A stretch of 64,000 nucleotides of DNA from Plebeiibacterium sediminum (GTDB taxonomy: Bacteria > Bacteroidota > Bacteroidia > Bacteroidales > Marinilabiliaceae). A program made the translations under genes and the position numbers. Below, piece by piece: positions 37,079-46,068 of this stretch. The notes beneath the pieces were generated by a model. That model did no database searches. It was not told the origin of the DNA and was given only the letters and a program-made list of their open reading frames with translations. The stretch is taken from NCBI RefSeq assembly GCF_026013605.1, contig NZ_JAPDPJ010000032.1, positions 1 through 64,000 on the forward strand, given 5' to 3'. Each line of letters starts with the position of its first letter. Within the stretch, counting starts at the first letter, position 1.

Positions 37079-37456
37079 ATGAAAAAAGTAATTAGTACAG
37101 ACAATGCCCCAGCTGCAATTGGGCCATACAGTCAGGCTATTGAAGCAAACGGAATGCTTTTCATTTCAGGACAAGTACCAATCAATCCTGCAGAAGGAAA
37201 AGTAGTAGAAGGTGGAATTACTGAGCAAACAGAACAAGTAATGAAGAATATTGAAGCTATTTTAACCGAGGCTGGTTATAGCTTTAAAGATGTAATTAAA
37301 TCTACATGTTTACTTTCTGACATGGCTAACTTTAAAGACATGAATGAAGTATATGGTAAATATTACTCTGAAAATCCTCCAGCAAGAGCTGCTTTTGCTG
37401 TTAAAGAACTTCCTTTAGGAGTATTAGTGGAAATTGAAACTATTGCTTGTAAATAG
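37079..37456 (+). CDS. ridA: RidA family reactive-imine deaminase
   Basis: A 125-residue RidA/YjgF protein that hydrolyses reactive enamine/imine intermediates made by PLP enzymes. Signature segments: AIGPYSQAI at the N-terminus, the Arg in NPPARAAFAV near residue 104 that binds the carboxylate, and the C-terminal GVLVEIETIA with the conserved Glu. The length equals the family norm (about 125-130). It is the last gene of the lptD unit. Confidence 0.95.
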   Translation: MKKVISTDNAPAAIGPYSQAIEANGMLFISGQVPINPAEGKVVEGGITEQTEQVMKNIEAILTEAGYSFKDVIKSTCLLSDMANFKDMNEVYGKYYSENPPARAAFAVKELPLGVLVEIETIACK

Positions 37457-37482
37457 TTTTTTCTATTAATATAAAAACCATA

Positions 37483-37518
37483 ATACATAAGGCTTTAATT
37501 TTCTAAAGTCTTATGTAT
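37483..37518 (+). terminator. Terminator-like hairpin after ridA
   Basis: A 15-bp stem with one G-U pair (37483-37497 with 37504-37518) and 6-nt loop. The following T-run is interrupted by C, so efficiency is uncertain. Confidence 0.55.
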
Positions 37519-37662
37519 CTTCTCTCCTCTTGATAAATAAAAAATATCCAAACGGAACCATAAGCTCTCCCACATTTCTTCTATAGACCAAATTTCGATG
37601 CAATAAACTCAACCAAATAAATTGCACACTTTATTAACCATATAAGTATTTAAAGGAATAAA

Positions 37663-39441
37663 CTACAGGTACATATAGTTTAAAATAGCTACAGTTACAA
37701 CCATATAAATCAGAGTCAGCGGCCATCCAATTCTAAAAAAATCTTTAAAAGTATAACCTCCTGGTCCGTATACCATCAAATTAGTTTGATATCCAATAGG
37801 AGTTAAGAAATTAGCTGCTGCAGCAAAAGACACCACCAACGCAAACGGCAATGGATTTAACTGCAAACTATGAGCTGCTGTTAATGAAATTGGAAATATG
37901 ATAGCTACAGCGGCTTTATTTGTAATATAAGCTGCAAGAATTGAAGTAATCAGATATATTCCTGTAAGAACTGCCACTTTACCAAAAGGAAAAAGAATTG
38001 AAATCATAAAATTAGCAATCATATCAGCCACACCGGTTTTAATCATGGCAGTTCCTAGAGCCAACGAGAGTGCAATAATAACAGCCAGATTATAATCTAT
38101 ACTTTTAGGTAAATCTTTTGCATTCACTACGCCTAAAATATTGATAACCACCAGAACTACAAGTAAACCCATAAATAAGGGAATCAAATTTAAAGCTGAA
38201 AGAAAAATAGCCAACAATGTACCCCCGAATAAGGTCCATATTTTATAACGTTCTGGTTTTCTAACTTCTTTCACCTTCGATATGAGATAAAAATCCATAT
38301 CATCCTGAGATCTGGTATTAAAATCATCGCCGGCCAATAACAAAATAACATCACCAGCTTTTAATTTTATTTCCTCCAACTTACCAGTGATTCGTTCTCC
38401 ATTACGGTGAATAGCCAACAGTACAGAATCATATTTACTTCGGAAATTAATATCTTTCACCATTTTTGAAATCAGGGTACTGTTATGAGAGATGACAATC
38501 TCAACCACATCTGCCCTTTTAAGCCTACTCATCATACCAACAGAAGGTAAACTTAAATTACTACTATCAGATAACAGATTGGCAATATCTTCACTTTCTC
38601 CAGCAAATCTTAGTAAATCGCCAGCTTCAAGAATAAAACTTTTATCAAATACCTGAAAAGTATATTTTTTACGTACAACTTCTGCAAGAAATAATCCTTT
38701 GGAATTGGCAAAACCAGAATCTTCTATTGATTTACCAACTAGCTTGGAATTATTATGAACCTTTGCTTCTACAACATACTTTCGTTCAGATCCTGATATT
38801 TCCTTAGTTAAAATACTGTGTTTAGGCAAAAGTTTATCACCAAAAAAGAATAAGTATAAAAAACCAATAACCAACATAGGAAAACCAACCCAAAAGAAAT
38901 CAAACATATGCAAAGGTTCCATATCCGGAAAAATAGTTTGATCTATTACCATCCCGTTTACTATAAGGTTGGTTGATGTTCCTATCAATGTTACACAACC
39001 ACCCAAAATGGCAGCATAAGATAATGGTAAAAGTAACTTGGAAGGTGAAATATTGTTTCGTTTACTCCAATTATGCACATAAGGCATCATGACAGCAACT
39101 AATGGCGTATTATTTAAGAATGCAGAAAATCCACCAATCCAGAGCATTATTCTGGAGAGAAACCCCCGATATCCACTTTGACGAGGAAATATCCTACTAA
39201 AAAATATCTCTATAACTGAAATCTGCCTGATGGCATCGCCCAATAATAGAAGCATTATAATAACGGCAATTTGTTCATTGGCAAAACCTGCCAATAACTC
39301 TTTAGGTGTAAGAACTCCAAAAAAGCCCAAAACCATTACTGCTACAAAAAAGGTAAATGCTGCTCCCAACAATTCTTTATACAATGAAATGAGTATAAAG
39401 GCTAGTACAACAAATACTACAATTACATCAAAATGCTCCAT
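37663..39441 (-). CDS. SLC13-family anion permease with two TrkA-C domains
   Basis: A 592-residue inner-membrane transporter. The N-terminal transmembrane half ends near residue 200, two soluble RCK_C/TrkA-C regulatory domains follow (about 220-300, 310-385), and the C-terminal transmembrane half completes it. The conserved loop motifs NTPLVAVMMP near 110 and TPIGYQTNLMVYGPGGY near 555 identify the DASS/ArsB-like sodium:anion family. Typical substrates are sulfate, dicarboxylates or other anions; specificity is not readable. It is a single gene with no partner. Confidence 0.9.
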   Translation of the reverse strand: MEHFDVIVVFVVLAFILISLYKELLGAAFTFFVAVMVLGFFGVLTPKELLAGFANEQIAVIIMLLLLGDAIRQISVIEIFFSRIFPRQSGYRGFLSRIMLWIGGFSAFLNNTPLVAVMMPYVHNWSKRNNISPSKLLLPLSYAAILGGCVTLIGTSTNLIVNGMVIDQTIFPDMEPLHMFDFFWVGFPMLVIGFLYLFFFGDKLLPKHSILTKEISGSERKYVVEAKVHNNSKLVGKSIEDSGFANSKGLFLAEVVRKKYTFQVFDKSFILEAGDLLRFAGESEDIANLLSDSSNLSLPSVGMMSRLKRADVVEIVISHNSTLISKMVKDINFRSKYDSVLLAIHRNGERITGKLEEIKLKAGDVILLLAGDDFNTRSQDDMDFYLISKVKEVRKPERYKIWTLFGGTLLAIFLSALNLIPLFMGLLVVLVVINILGVVNAKDLPKSIDYNLAVIIALSLALGTAMIKTGVADMIANFMISILFPFGKVAVLTGIYLITSILAAYITNKAAVAIIFPISLTAAHSLQLNPLPFALVVSFAAAANFLTPIGYQTNLMVYGPGGYTFKDFFRIGWPLTLIYMVVTVAILNYMYL

Positions 39442-39573
39442 TAAATTTTCTATCGGATTTCAATATTTCTCAATAAAAACAAAAATAGAAAATTCCTATA
39501 GACTTAATGCGCTTTAATCACAAAATTGATGTAATAATATTCTATAACCGGAATAACATTGCTCATTAAAAAT

Positions 39574-39607
39574 AAAAAAGGCTATCTCAAATTAATGAGA
39601 TAGCCTT
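39574..39607 (-). terminator. Terminator of the receptor/lipoprotein operon
   Basis: A 12-bp perfect stem (39578-39589 with 39596-39607), loop AATTAA, T-run on the minus strand; 23 bp after the lipoprotein stop. Confidence 0.9.
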
Positions 39608-39630
39608 ATATATCGCAACTACTTATATTA

Positions 39631-40917
39631 CTATTTTATTGTTTCTGAATCCTCAACATATACAAATGTTGGATTTGGTCCAGATTTCGTACATTGGAAT
39701 GTCATTGTATGAGTTACCATTGATCCAGCATAAGCTTCAAAACTTACAATATAGAATACATCAACACCTTCAACTTGTGCAACAGCTTCAGGGAAAATAC
39801 TAGGTAATAAACCTGTCTGTATAGACTCTGAAACAGCTTCTTGCCAAGATGAAAATTCTGAAGCCTCATAATAGCCTTCATTAATTCTAAATTCATTATA
39901 GTATGCACTAGCTCCAAAATAATCTTCAGCTGTACCATATGAATCTAAATATTCTTCTCCAATACTATTTTTAACGTAATCAACAATTATTTGATAATCT
40001 GCGGCTACCATTTCATACTGCACAGTAGGATCAAAAATCCATCCAGAAGCAGTTAAAATATACTGATCAGTTTTTTCTATTGTAGATTGGTATTCTTCCC
40101 AAACACCATTTGTATAAGTATATTGTTTTCCTCTTGTTGATGTACTACCAGAATAATACTTATAAAGAACAGCAATCATATCGCCTTCTTGAGCATATGG
40201 ATTATTAATTTCCAGAAAAGTTGGTAAGTAATCCTCTGGCTCAGCAGAACTTGAAAAATTATTATATCTACCAGGTAAGCCTGAATCTTCACCCATTGAA
40301 TCATAATCATCTGCAGTTAAGCTATAAAGTACAACTCCTTCAGGTAAACCTCCTTCTGAAGCTGACCAGGCAGTTCCATCAAAAGCATAAAATTCACTTA
40401 CAATTGAAGAACCATTATCATAATACTCATAAGTTATTAATGCCAATTGACCATCTTCTGCATCAGGATATAATGCAAGCAAAAAGTCTGGTAAATAATC
40501 ATCTGCCGGCATATTCCATGCAAAATTATCATAATAGCCAGGTTCGCCATATTCAGTACCAAATGAGTTATAATCGCTAGATGAAAGCTCATATTGATCT
40601 GAATTTGCAAGTGTATTCAAATAACTTAAACTTCCTTGATAAAAGTTATAAGTAATATTTATTGAAGAAGATTCATCTAATGTTGCATACTTCTCAGCCA
40701 AGAAAGCTGGTAAATTCTCTGCTGCAGGCATTGAATTACTAAAGTTTCCATAGCTAGAACCCATCGCCTCGTAATCATCATCTGTTAATGTATATTCCAA
40801 TTGCTGAACATTCGTTAAAGGTTGTTCATCTTCAACCTTATCATAAATATCCTCCATTGGATCACAACTAGCAAAAATAATAGCTATTAGGATATATATA
40901 TTTAATATTTTTTTCAT
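39631..40917 (-). CDS. Lipoprotein with internal tandem repeats
   Basis: A 428-residue exported lipoprotein. The lipobox IIFASC puts the lipidated Cys at residue 18. Three related units start near residues 38, 108 and 195, each with (S/T)xDDYxxMG, then a Gly/Tyr loop, YxNF, a YLPxFL helix and a YxYYxG strand. A diverged fourth section runs from about 285 to the end. The repeats are acidic, aromatic-rich and without catalytic motifs. It follows the TonB receptor by 20 bp, so it is probably a surface-exposed partner that binds the same ligand, in the manner of SusD-type proteins, although it is not SusD. I do not recognise the family. Confidence 0.8.
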   Translation of the reverse strand: MKKILNIYILIAIIFASCDPMEDIYDKVEDEQPLTNVQQLEYTLTDDDYEAMGSSYGNFSNSMPAAENLPAFLAEKYATLDESSSINITYNFYQGSLSYLNTLANSDQYELSSSDYNSFGTEYGEPGYYDNFAWNMPADDYLPDFLLALYPDAEDGQLALITYEYYDNGSSIVSEFYAFDGTAWSASEGGLPEGVVLYSLTADDYDSMGEDSGLPGRYNNFSSSAEPEDYLPTFLEINNPYAQEGDMIAVLYKYYSGSTSTRGKQYTYTNGVWEEYQSTIEKTDQYILTASGWIFDPTVQYEMVAADYQIIVDYVKNSIGEEYLDSYGTAEDYFGASAYYNEFRINEGYYEASEFSSWQEAVSESIQTGLLPSIFPEAVAQVEGVDVFYIVSFEAYAGSMVTHTMTFQCTKSGPNPTFVYVEDSETIK

Positions 40918-40937
40918 TATTCTATATTTTATAAGGT

Positions 40938-43487
40938 TTAGAAATTAATTTTTAATCCTCCAGACCATGTTGTACCAAATCCAAAATAAACTTCTGAAGT
41001 TAAATCATCATGATTTGCACCATCTTCAGCTTTAGAAATATATTCAGTATTAAATACATTATTTACGTTTCCATATAATGTAGCCTTTATTCCTCCAATT
41101 GTAAACTTGTAATTAAAGTTTAAGTCAACCAAACCTACTTCAGGAAGTTCCCATGCATCTACACCTGAATCCGTTAGTGCAGATCTGTTTTCCGGATCAA
41201 AATCAGCATAGTGCTTACCATAATATACATAATCTACTCCTAATTTAAGACCTTCCATAATTTTATAATCAAGAGAAACAGAACCTGTTGTTTGTGCAGA
41301 GTTACCTACATGTACATCTTTAATATAGGCATTTTTCTGAGCTACTAAATCCTGACCATCGTATAAAGCAAAGTTTACATCATCTTGATAAATATAATCT
41401 CCAAATGACAACATACCTTTAAGAGTCATTCTGCTATTAGGTTTATAAGTACCCTCAAACTCAACGCCTTGGTGTAATTGATTTAAACCTGCAATATTTG
41501 CTGTTCTATCCTCAAAAATAGTTTCTGTAGGATTTTCAGGATCGGCAACTTCCAATGAATAGTTAATCATCAATCCTTTGTCTCGCCAATTAGTTCTATA
41601 TAATGAAACCTTTGCATTGAATTTTGTTGAAGTGAAGATATAACCTAATTCTGACGTAATAATTTGTTCATATTTTACATCATCATTAATTTCATTTGTA
41701 TAATTTAAAAACACGTTTGAAAAGTATGGTGTTCTTTTAATATAACCACCATTTGCATAAATACTATGGTTTTCTGTTAATTTATAACTTACACCTGCTT
41801 TCACGTTCCAAGGAAGAAAGTCTTTCCACTCTGACTTTTGATTTCCTGGCATATATTGATAGTAATCAACTCTTCTGTAGCTCTTTCTTGATAGTGCAGC
41901 AGATAAAAAAGAAGTAAATTTACTTTGAATATATTCAACCTGTCCAAACAATCCGGTATATAATACATTACCATCATTATGGTATGAATATTTATCACCT
42001 TCTACTAATTTCTCATTTGCATCTCTAGTAATAAAATTATCATCAAGATAAAATTCACCACCAAGTAAATCATCTATTTCTCTATAATGCTCTCCATTAT
42101 AGTATCTGGCATCCAATCCTAAAGTATATTTGAATGTATTCACATCTTTAATCCAAGTTGATAATAATCCATACCATTGATGATTATTTACAGAATTACC
42201 AACAATGGTTTGTGACCCATCAACAACCGATTCCTGATTAGCTTCAATAGCACTATCAAAATCTAACAACCCATCACCTGTTCTGCTTAAAGAACCTGCA
42301 ACACGGCGACCTCCTCCGGTACCCATTGATGCATACACAGAAGTAGTTAAGTTGGTATTATCATTAATAGTCCAATAATGGTTTAATTGTGCTTGAGGTT
42401 TATGATAGTAATTGTATCCATACCCTCCACCATAGGGTTGACCTTGTCTTATACCATAATTACTATTGTATCTTTTTCCATATTTATTATGTTTGTAAGT
42501 TTCAATAGTAAGTTTAGTTCCTCTTTGATTATGCCATTGAGGGGCACCCACAATTGTAAAAGCTAAAGTATGCTCGTCGTTAAATCTTTTAGCAATATTT
42601 ACAAAATAACTCCATGCATCAAAATTAGTTCCCATTACATATCCATCACCATAGGTATGTGAACCTAAAAATGATAATGCCCAACCGTTTTCTGACATTC
42701 CTGTAGAAAATGATAATAATTGTTTTCTGTAACCATTATTACCTACATAAGATTTAATAACACCACCCTTTTTAGCATCTGTTGACTTGGTTAGGATATT
42801 AATTGTTCCTCCAACTGAAGACAATCCAAGTTTTGACGCTCCTAATCCTCTCTGTACCTGCATAGTTCGAGTAACATCAGATAGACCAGCCCAGTTACTC
42901 CAGTATACTCTACCACTTTCCATATCATTAACAGGAACCCCATTAATTAATACACCCACGTTGTTTGAATCAAATCCACGAACGTAAACAGTAGCATCTC
43001 CAAAACCTCCACCTTCTTTAGAAGTATAAATAGATGGTGTTGTTTTTAACAATTCAGGGTATTCCTGACTACCTAATTTCTCTGTAATAACTTCTGCTGG
43101 TAAAGTAGAAATTGAAACAGGAGTACTACGATCTGTAACTACAGAAGCTAAAACCTGTACTTCATTAAGTCCAACCGCATCTGATTTCAATGAGATAGTT
43201 CCAATATTTTCATCTCCATTAACATTTATAGATTTTTCTTGATCTACATAGCCAATGTAAGAAAACACAAGGTTACATTTCCCATTGTCAACTTTCAAAT
43301 TAAAAGTACCATCTAACGAGGTTACTGTACCATTTGTTGTTCCTTGAACAACAACTGTTGCACCAATAAGAGGTTCATTTGTGTCAGAGTCTGTAATAGT
43401 ACCCGACACCTTGGCCTGTGCAAAAGCAGTCATGGACATGGTTATAAATAAACCAAGCACATAGAGCTTTGTAATAAATTGTTTCAT
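40938..43487 (-). CDS. TonB-dependent outer-membrane receptor
   Basis: The open frame begins at 43520, but the ATG at 43487 is preferred (849 residues). It starts the signal peptide MKQFITKLYVLGLFITMS, and the earlier ATG would lie only a few bases after the predicted transcription start. A carboxypeptidase-like beta-sandwich of about 85 residues comes first (SGTITDSDTNEPLIGATV). The plug domain has VYVRGFDSNNVGVLINGVPV, and a 22-strand-type barrel follows. The missing SusD partner argues against a Sus glycan system. It takes up an unknown ligand, driven by TonB-ExbB-ExbD. A TetR-type operator lies just upstream and the regulator is the next gene. Confidence 0.92.
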   Translation of the reverse strand: MKQFITKLYVLGLFITMSMTAFAQAKVSGTITDSDTNEPLIGATVVVQGTTNGTVTSLDGTFNLKVDNGKCNLVFSYIGYVDQEKSINVNGDENIGTISLKSDAVGLNEVQVLASVVTDRSTPVSISTLPAEVITEKLGSQEYPELLKTTPSIYTSKEGGGFGDATVYVRGFDSNNVGVLINGVPVNDMESGRVYWSNWAGLSDVTRTMQVQRGLGASKLGLSSVGGTINILTKSTDAKKGGVIKSYVGNNGYRKQLLSFSTGMSENGWALSFLGSHTYGDGYVMGTNFDAWSYFVNIAKRFNDEHTLAFTIVGAPQWHNQRGTKLTIETYKHNKYGKRYNSNYGIRQGQPYGGGYGYNYYHKPQAQLNHYWTINDNTNLTTSVYASMGTGGGRRVAGSLSRTGDGLLDFDSAIEANQESVVDGSQTIVGNSVNNHQWYGLLSTWIKDVNTFKYTLGLDARYYNGEHYREIDDLLGGEFYLDDNFITRDANEKLVEGDKYSYHNDGNVLYTGLFGQVEYIQSKFTSFLSAALSRKSYRRVDYYQYMPGNQKSEWKDFLPWNVKAGVSYKLTENHSIYANGGYIKRTPYFSNVFLNYTNEINDDVKYEQIITSELGYIFTSTKFNAKVSLYRTNWRDKGLMINYSLEVADPENPTETIFEDRTANIAGLNQLHQGVEFEGTYKPNSRMTLKGMLSFGDYIYQDDVNFALYDGQDLVAQKNAYIKDVHVGNSAQTTGSVSLDYKIMEGLKLGVDYVYYGKHYADFDPENRSALTDSGVDAWELPEVGLVDLNFNYKFTIGGIKATLYGNVNNVFNTEYISKAEDGANHDDLTSEVYFGFGTTWSGGLKINF

Positions 43488-43531
43488 TTTAAAAATTGAT
43501 TTAGGTGTTTCTATTTTCATATAGTTGTTTA

Positions 43532-43539
43532 CAAAAGTA
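43532..43539 (-). promoter_or_regulatory. -7 box of the TonB receptor operon
   Basis: TACTTTTG on the minus strand. Transcription would start near 43526, leaving about 40 nt before the preferred ATG at 43487. The -33 area falls at about 43560-43568, next to the operator. Confidence 0.5.
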
Positions 43540-43571
43540 TAAAATTATCGTTGCAAATATCACACAAACCG

Positions 43572-43585
43572 ACCGACAAGTCGGT
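43572..43585. promoter_or_regulatory. Putative TetR-family operator
   Basis: A perfect inverted repeat ACCGAC-AA-GTCGGT in an otherwise A/T-rich region, preceded by an extra ACCG (43568-43571). Its form is that of known operators of AcrR/TetR-type repressors. It stands just upstream of the receptor promoter, between the tetR gene and its likely target. Confidence 0.65.
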
Positions 43586-43856
43586 ATAATTAATTTTAAA
43601 TCTGTGTTAATATTACATTACCTACAACATTAGGTTAACTAAATACAATCAACAACCACTCTAAATCACATCATATTAAATAAAAAGACATTTATTCAAA
43701 ATCTATCTATTTAACATAGTAACCATATACAAACTTTATTAAAAAAATGAAATTTTTAGGGTGCAAAAGAAATTTTATTCAATTTACGTATGATACCACC
43801 CTGAATTTAGGGGTTAAATTTTAAAAATAAGCAAATATTAGTGAAATCATATGAAA

Positions 43857-44414
43857 TTATCTGGAAGCACCTTTCCAATAAAGATCAAAAGCTTCATTAA
43901 ATTCTACTTTAAATTGTGCTAAAGGATTGACCTGAGAAAGAAAATAATTCGCAGTAGAACGCGTAAAAGCAAAATCAAAAAAGGTAATTAAATCTGTGTT
44001 GTAGTTTTTCATAACCCCCATATTTACCTTTTGCATGATATTTTTTTGAGGGCCACTTAATGTATCTCTTACTGATAAGGAATGTATTTTAATGTAAGGA
44101 CTTGCCTCAAAGCTATTGATGTAATGAAACTTATTAGGATTCTTGATAAACCACTTTACAATTTTTGCAAAAACATCTTTAGTGTATGCATGCGGATCTT
44201 CTTCTTCTGACATTTCTGATACACATTCAGTCTCTATTTCGAACATGAGTGTTTTATAGATCTCAACTATTAATTGGTCCTTACTTTTAAAGTAATGATA
44301 AAGTGTTCCTTTAGCAATTCCAATTTTATTAATCAGCTCATTGGTTGAGGCTGAAAATCCTTTATTTACAAATAAATCAATTGCTCCATTAATAATTATA
44401 TCCTTTTTACTCAT
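43857..44414 (-). CDS. TetR family transcriptional regulator
   Basis: A 185-residue regulator. The N-terminal helix-turn-helix covers about residues 24-52 (NELINKIGIAKGTLYHYFKSKDQL), the classical TetR signature. The C-terminal domain is helical, with no known ligand motif. It lies upstream of the TonB receptor operon on the same strand with an operator-like palindrome between, so local repression of the receptor is the simplest reading. A -7 box TATTTTTG is present at 44467-44474. Confidence 0.92.
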   Translation of the reverse strand: MSKKDIIINGAIDLFVNKGFSASTNELINKIGIAKGTLYHYFKSKDQLIVEIYKTLMFEIETECVSEMSEEEDPHAYTKDVFAKIVKWFIKNPNKFHYINSFEASPYIKIHSLSVRDTLSGPQKNIMQKVNMGVMKNYNTDLITFFDFAFTRSTANYFLSQVNPLAQFKVEFNEAFDLYWKGASR

Positions 44415-44466
44415 TACGGGGAATCTAAATATGCTAAAATGTTTATTTTTCTTTATAAAAAGCCCA

Positions 44467-44474
44467 CAAAAATA
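44467..44474 (-). promoter_or_regulatory. -7 box of the tetR gene
   Basis: TATTTTTG on the minus strand, with a three-of-four -33 match (TCTG) 19 bp upstream. Predicted leader about 45 nt. It carries no copy of the ACCGAC palindrome. Confidence 0.4.
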
Positions 44475-44540
44475 ATAATGTATTTATAAATATCAGAAAA
44501 TAAATAACAAAAGAAGTTCATTTAACTAAATGATAAAATA

Positions 44541-44579
44541 AAAAAGGCTAAATCCATTTCTGAATTTAGCCTCTTTTTT
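44541..44579 (-). terminator. Terminator of the second MFS gene
   Basis: A stem AGGCTAAAT/ATTTAGCCT (44545-44553 with 44564-44572) with A-run and T-run flanks; works on the minus strand after the stop at 44596. Confidence 0.85.
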
Positions 44580-44595
44580 ATATTGCTTATTTCGT

Positions 44596-45885
44596 TTATT
44601 CCACAGGAATATCTGTATTTACATTTTTACTACCAATTAATGAGTAGTATAATAAATATGCTAATCCTAAGAAAGGTACCCAAAATGAAGTCATAAATCC
44701 TAAATTATCTGCTACTAGGTTTTGAATTTGAGGCAAGATTCCTCCACCTACAACCATAGTCATAAAAATACCTGAAGCAGAAGCAGTAAACTTTCCTAAT
44801 CCCTCAACAGCCAAATTAAAGATACCACCCCACATCACAGATGTACATAATCCAATAAGAACTAAATACATGGCATTAATAGGTACATTTGTAAATCCAA
44901 AAGATAATCCACTAGCTGAACTTTGGAATACCGGAATTGAAACAGTAGATGTTATCGGAGAAATTATTGCCATGAAAGCCAAAACCATACCAATTGCAGA
45001 TGCTACAATCAACATCGTTTTACTTGAAACCATTCCACCAATAGATGCACCTACAAAACGACCTACAAGCATTAATAACCAGTAAGTAGCCACAACAGTT
45101 CCAGCAGTAGCAGCATCTAATCCACCGGCGTTGGCATCTGTTAAAAAGAAGTTCATTGTTCCAGGAACACCTACTTCAATACCAACATATACACCAATAC
45201 CAACTGCTCCTAAAATGAAGTGACGGAATGACCATGCACTATATTTAGATTTTTCAACAACTTTATTACCCGTATTTAAATGAGGTTCCGGAATATTTAC
45301 GAAATACAACACAAGACCTACTAATGCAAAAATACCCATTGCAATAAACATTACAGGGTTTACATCTTTAATGGCAGTGTTTTTTGTAACTACACCCACT
45401 AATACACCTACTAATAAAGGAACTGAAGTACCCATAAATGAGTTAAATGTAGCACCAACCTGAATAAGTTGGTTTCCTTTTTTACCTCCGCCTCCAAGCG
45501 TATTTAGCATAGGGTTAACTACAACATTTAAAATACACATTGAGAACCCGGCAACAAAGGCACCTAATAAGTATACTAAAAAGCTGGATGCAATACCTGA
45601 CATGTATTGAATACCAACACCAACAAATCCTACTACAATACCAATAAGCGCTGTTTTCTTATACCCGATTTTCTCTAGAAGTTTACCTGCTGGAATTCCC
45701 ATAAACAAGTAAGCGAGGAAGTTTGCAAAGTTTCCCAGAATTCCTTCGAAATTACTAGCCCCAAATTGAGACTTTAATACAACACCCATCGGTGCAGCCA
45801 AGTTTGTAACAAAAGAGATCATACCAAACAGCAGGATCATCATTACAATCGGCAAAGCAAAATTTTCTTTCTTTGTCGTTTCCAT
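44596..45885 (-). CDS. MFS sugar transporter (galactose cluster, second copy)
   Basis: A 429-residue, 12-helix major facilitator of the FucP/sugar:proton symporter type. The loop after helix 2 reads GIPAGKLLEKIGYKK, the family A-motif variant. Charged residues are sparse in the helices, as expected. It shows only moderate similarity to the transporter at 47164. A terminator (46013-46044) lies between it and galM, so it may have its own transcript, yet all four genes run in the same direction. It probably imports galactose or a related hexose; specificity is inferred only from context. Confidence 0.85.
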   Translation of the reverse strand: METTKKENFALPIVMMILLFGMISFVTNLAAPMGVVLKSQFGASNFEGILGNFANFLAYLFMGIPAGKLLEKIGYKKTALIGIVVGFVGVGIQYMSGIASSFLVYLLGAFVAGFSMCILNVVVNPMLNTLGGGGKKGNQLIQVGATFNSFMGTSVPLLVGVLVGVVTKNTAIKDVNPVMFIAMGIFALVGLVLYFVNIPEPHLNTGNKVVEKSKYSAWSFRHFILGAVGIGVYVGIEVGVPGTMNFFLTDANAGGLDAATAGTVVATYWLLMLVGRFVGASIGGMVSSKTMLIVASAIGMVLAFMAIISPITSTVSIPVFQSSASGLSFGFTNVPINAMYLVLIGLCTSVMWGGIFNLAVEGLGKFTASASGIFMTMVVGGGILPQIQNLVADNLGFMTSFWVPFLGLAYLLYYSLIGSKNVNTDIPVE

Positions 45886-46012
45886 TTTGAAGTTTTAATT
45901 AGTTTTATTTTAGTCGCGCCAAAAGAAAATAAAAAAATTAATAAAACAAAAAAATTGTTTACTTTAATTTAGATATCTTCCACTTCATATCGTTTATAAA
46001 TAAGACACAAAT

Positions 46013-46044
46013 AAAAAAGCCACTTCAAAAGAATGAAATGGCTT
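46013..46044 (-). terminator. Terminator of galM
   Basis: An 11-bp stem with one mismatch (46017-46027 with 46034-46044), followed by six T on the minus strand. Confidence 0.75.
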
Positions 46045-46068
46045 GGATATATTAATTAATCTATTTTA

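Larger units (their letters stand above)
43521..43856. other. Regulatory region between tetR and the TonB receptor gene
   Basis: 336 bp. The receptor side carries the -7 box at 43532-43539 and the inverted repeat at 43572-43585. The rest is AT-rich with no gene and no terminator after tetR. Confidence 0.6.

Noticed and set aside
40221-40580. 119-codon plus-strand frame opposite the lipoprotein
   Set aside because: It runs antisense to the repeated part of the lipoprotein gene; the His/Leu/Gln-rich composition is what the complement of Tyr/Asp/Glu-rich codons gives.
43488-43520. Longer TonB receptor start at 43520
   Set aside because: The extra 11 residues precede a normal signal peptide, and the first ATG would be only a few bases after the predicted transcription start.
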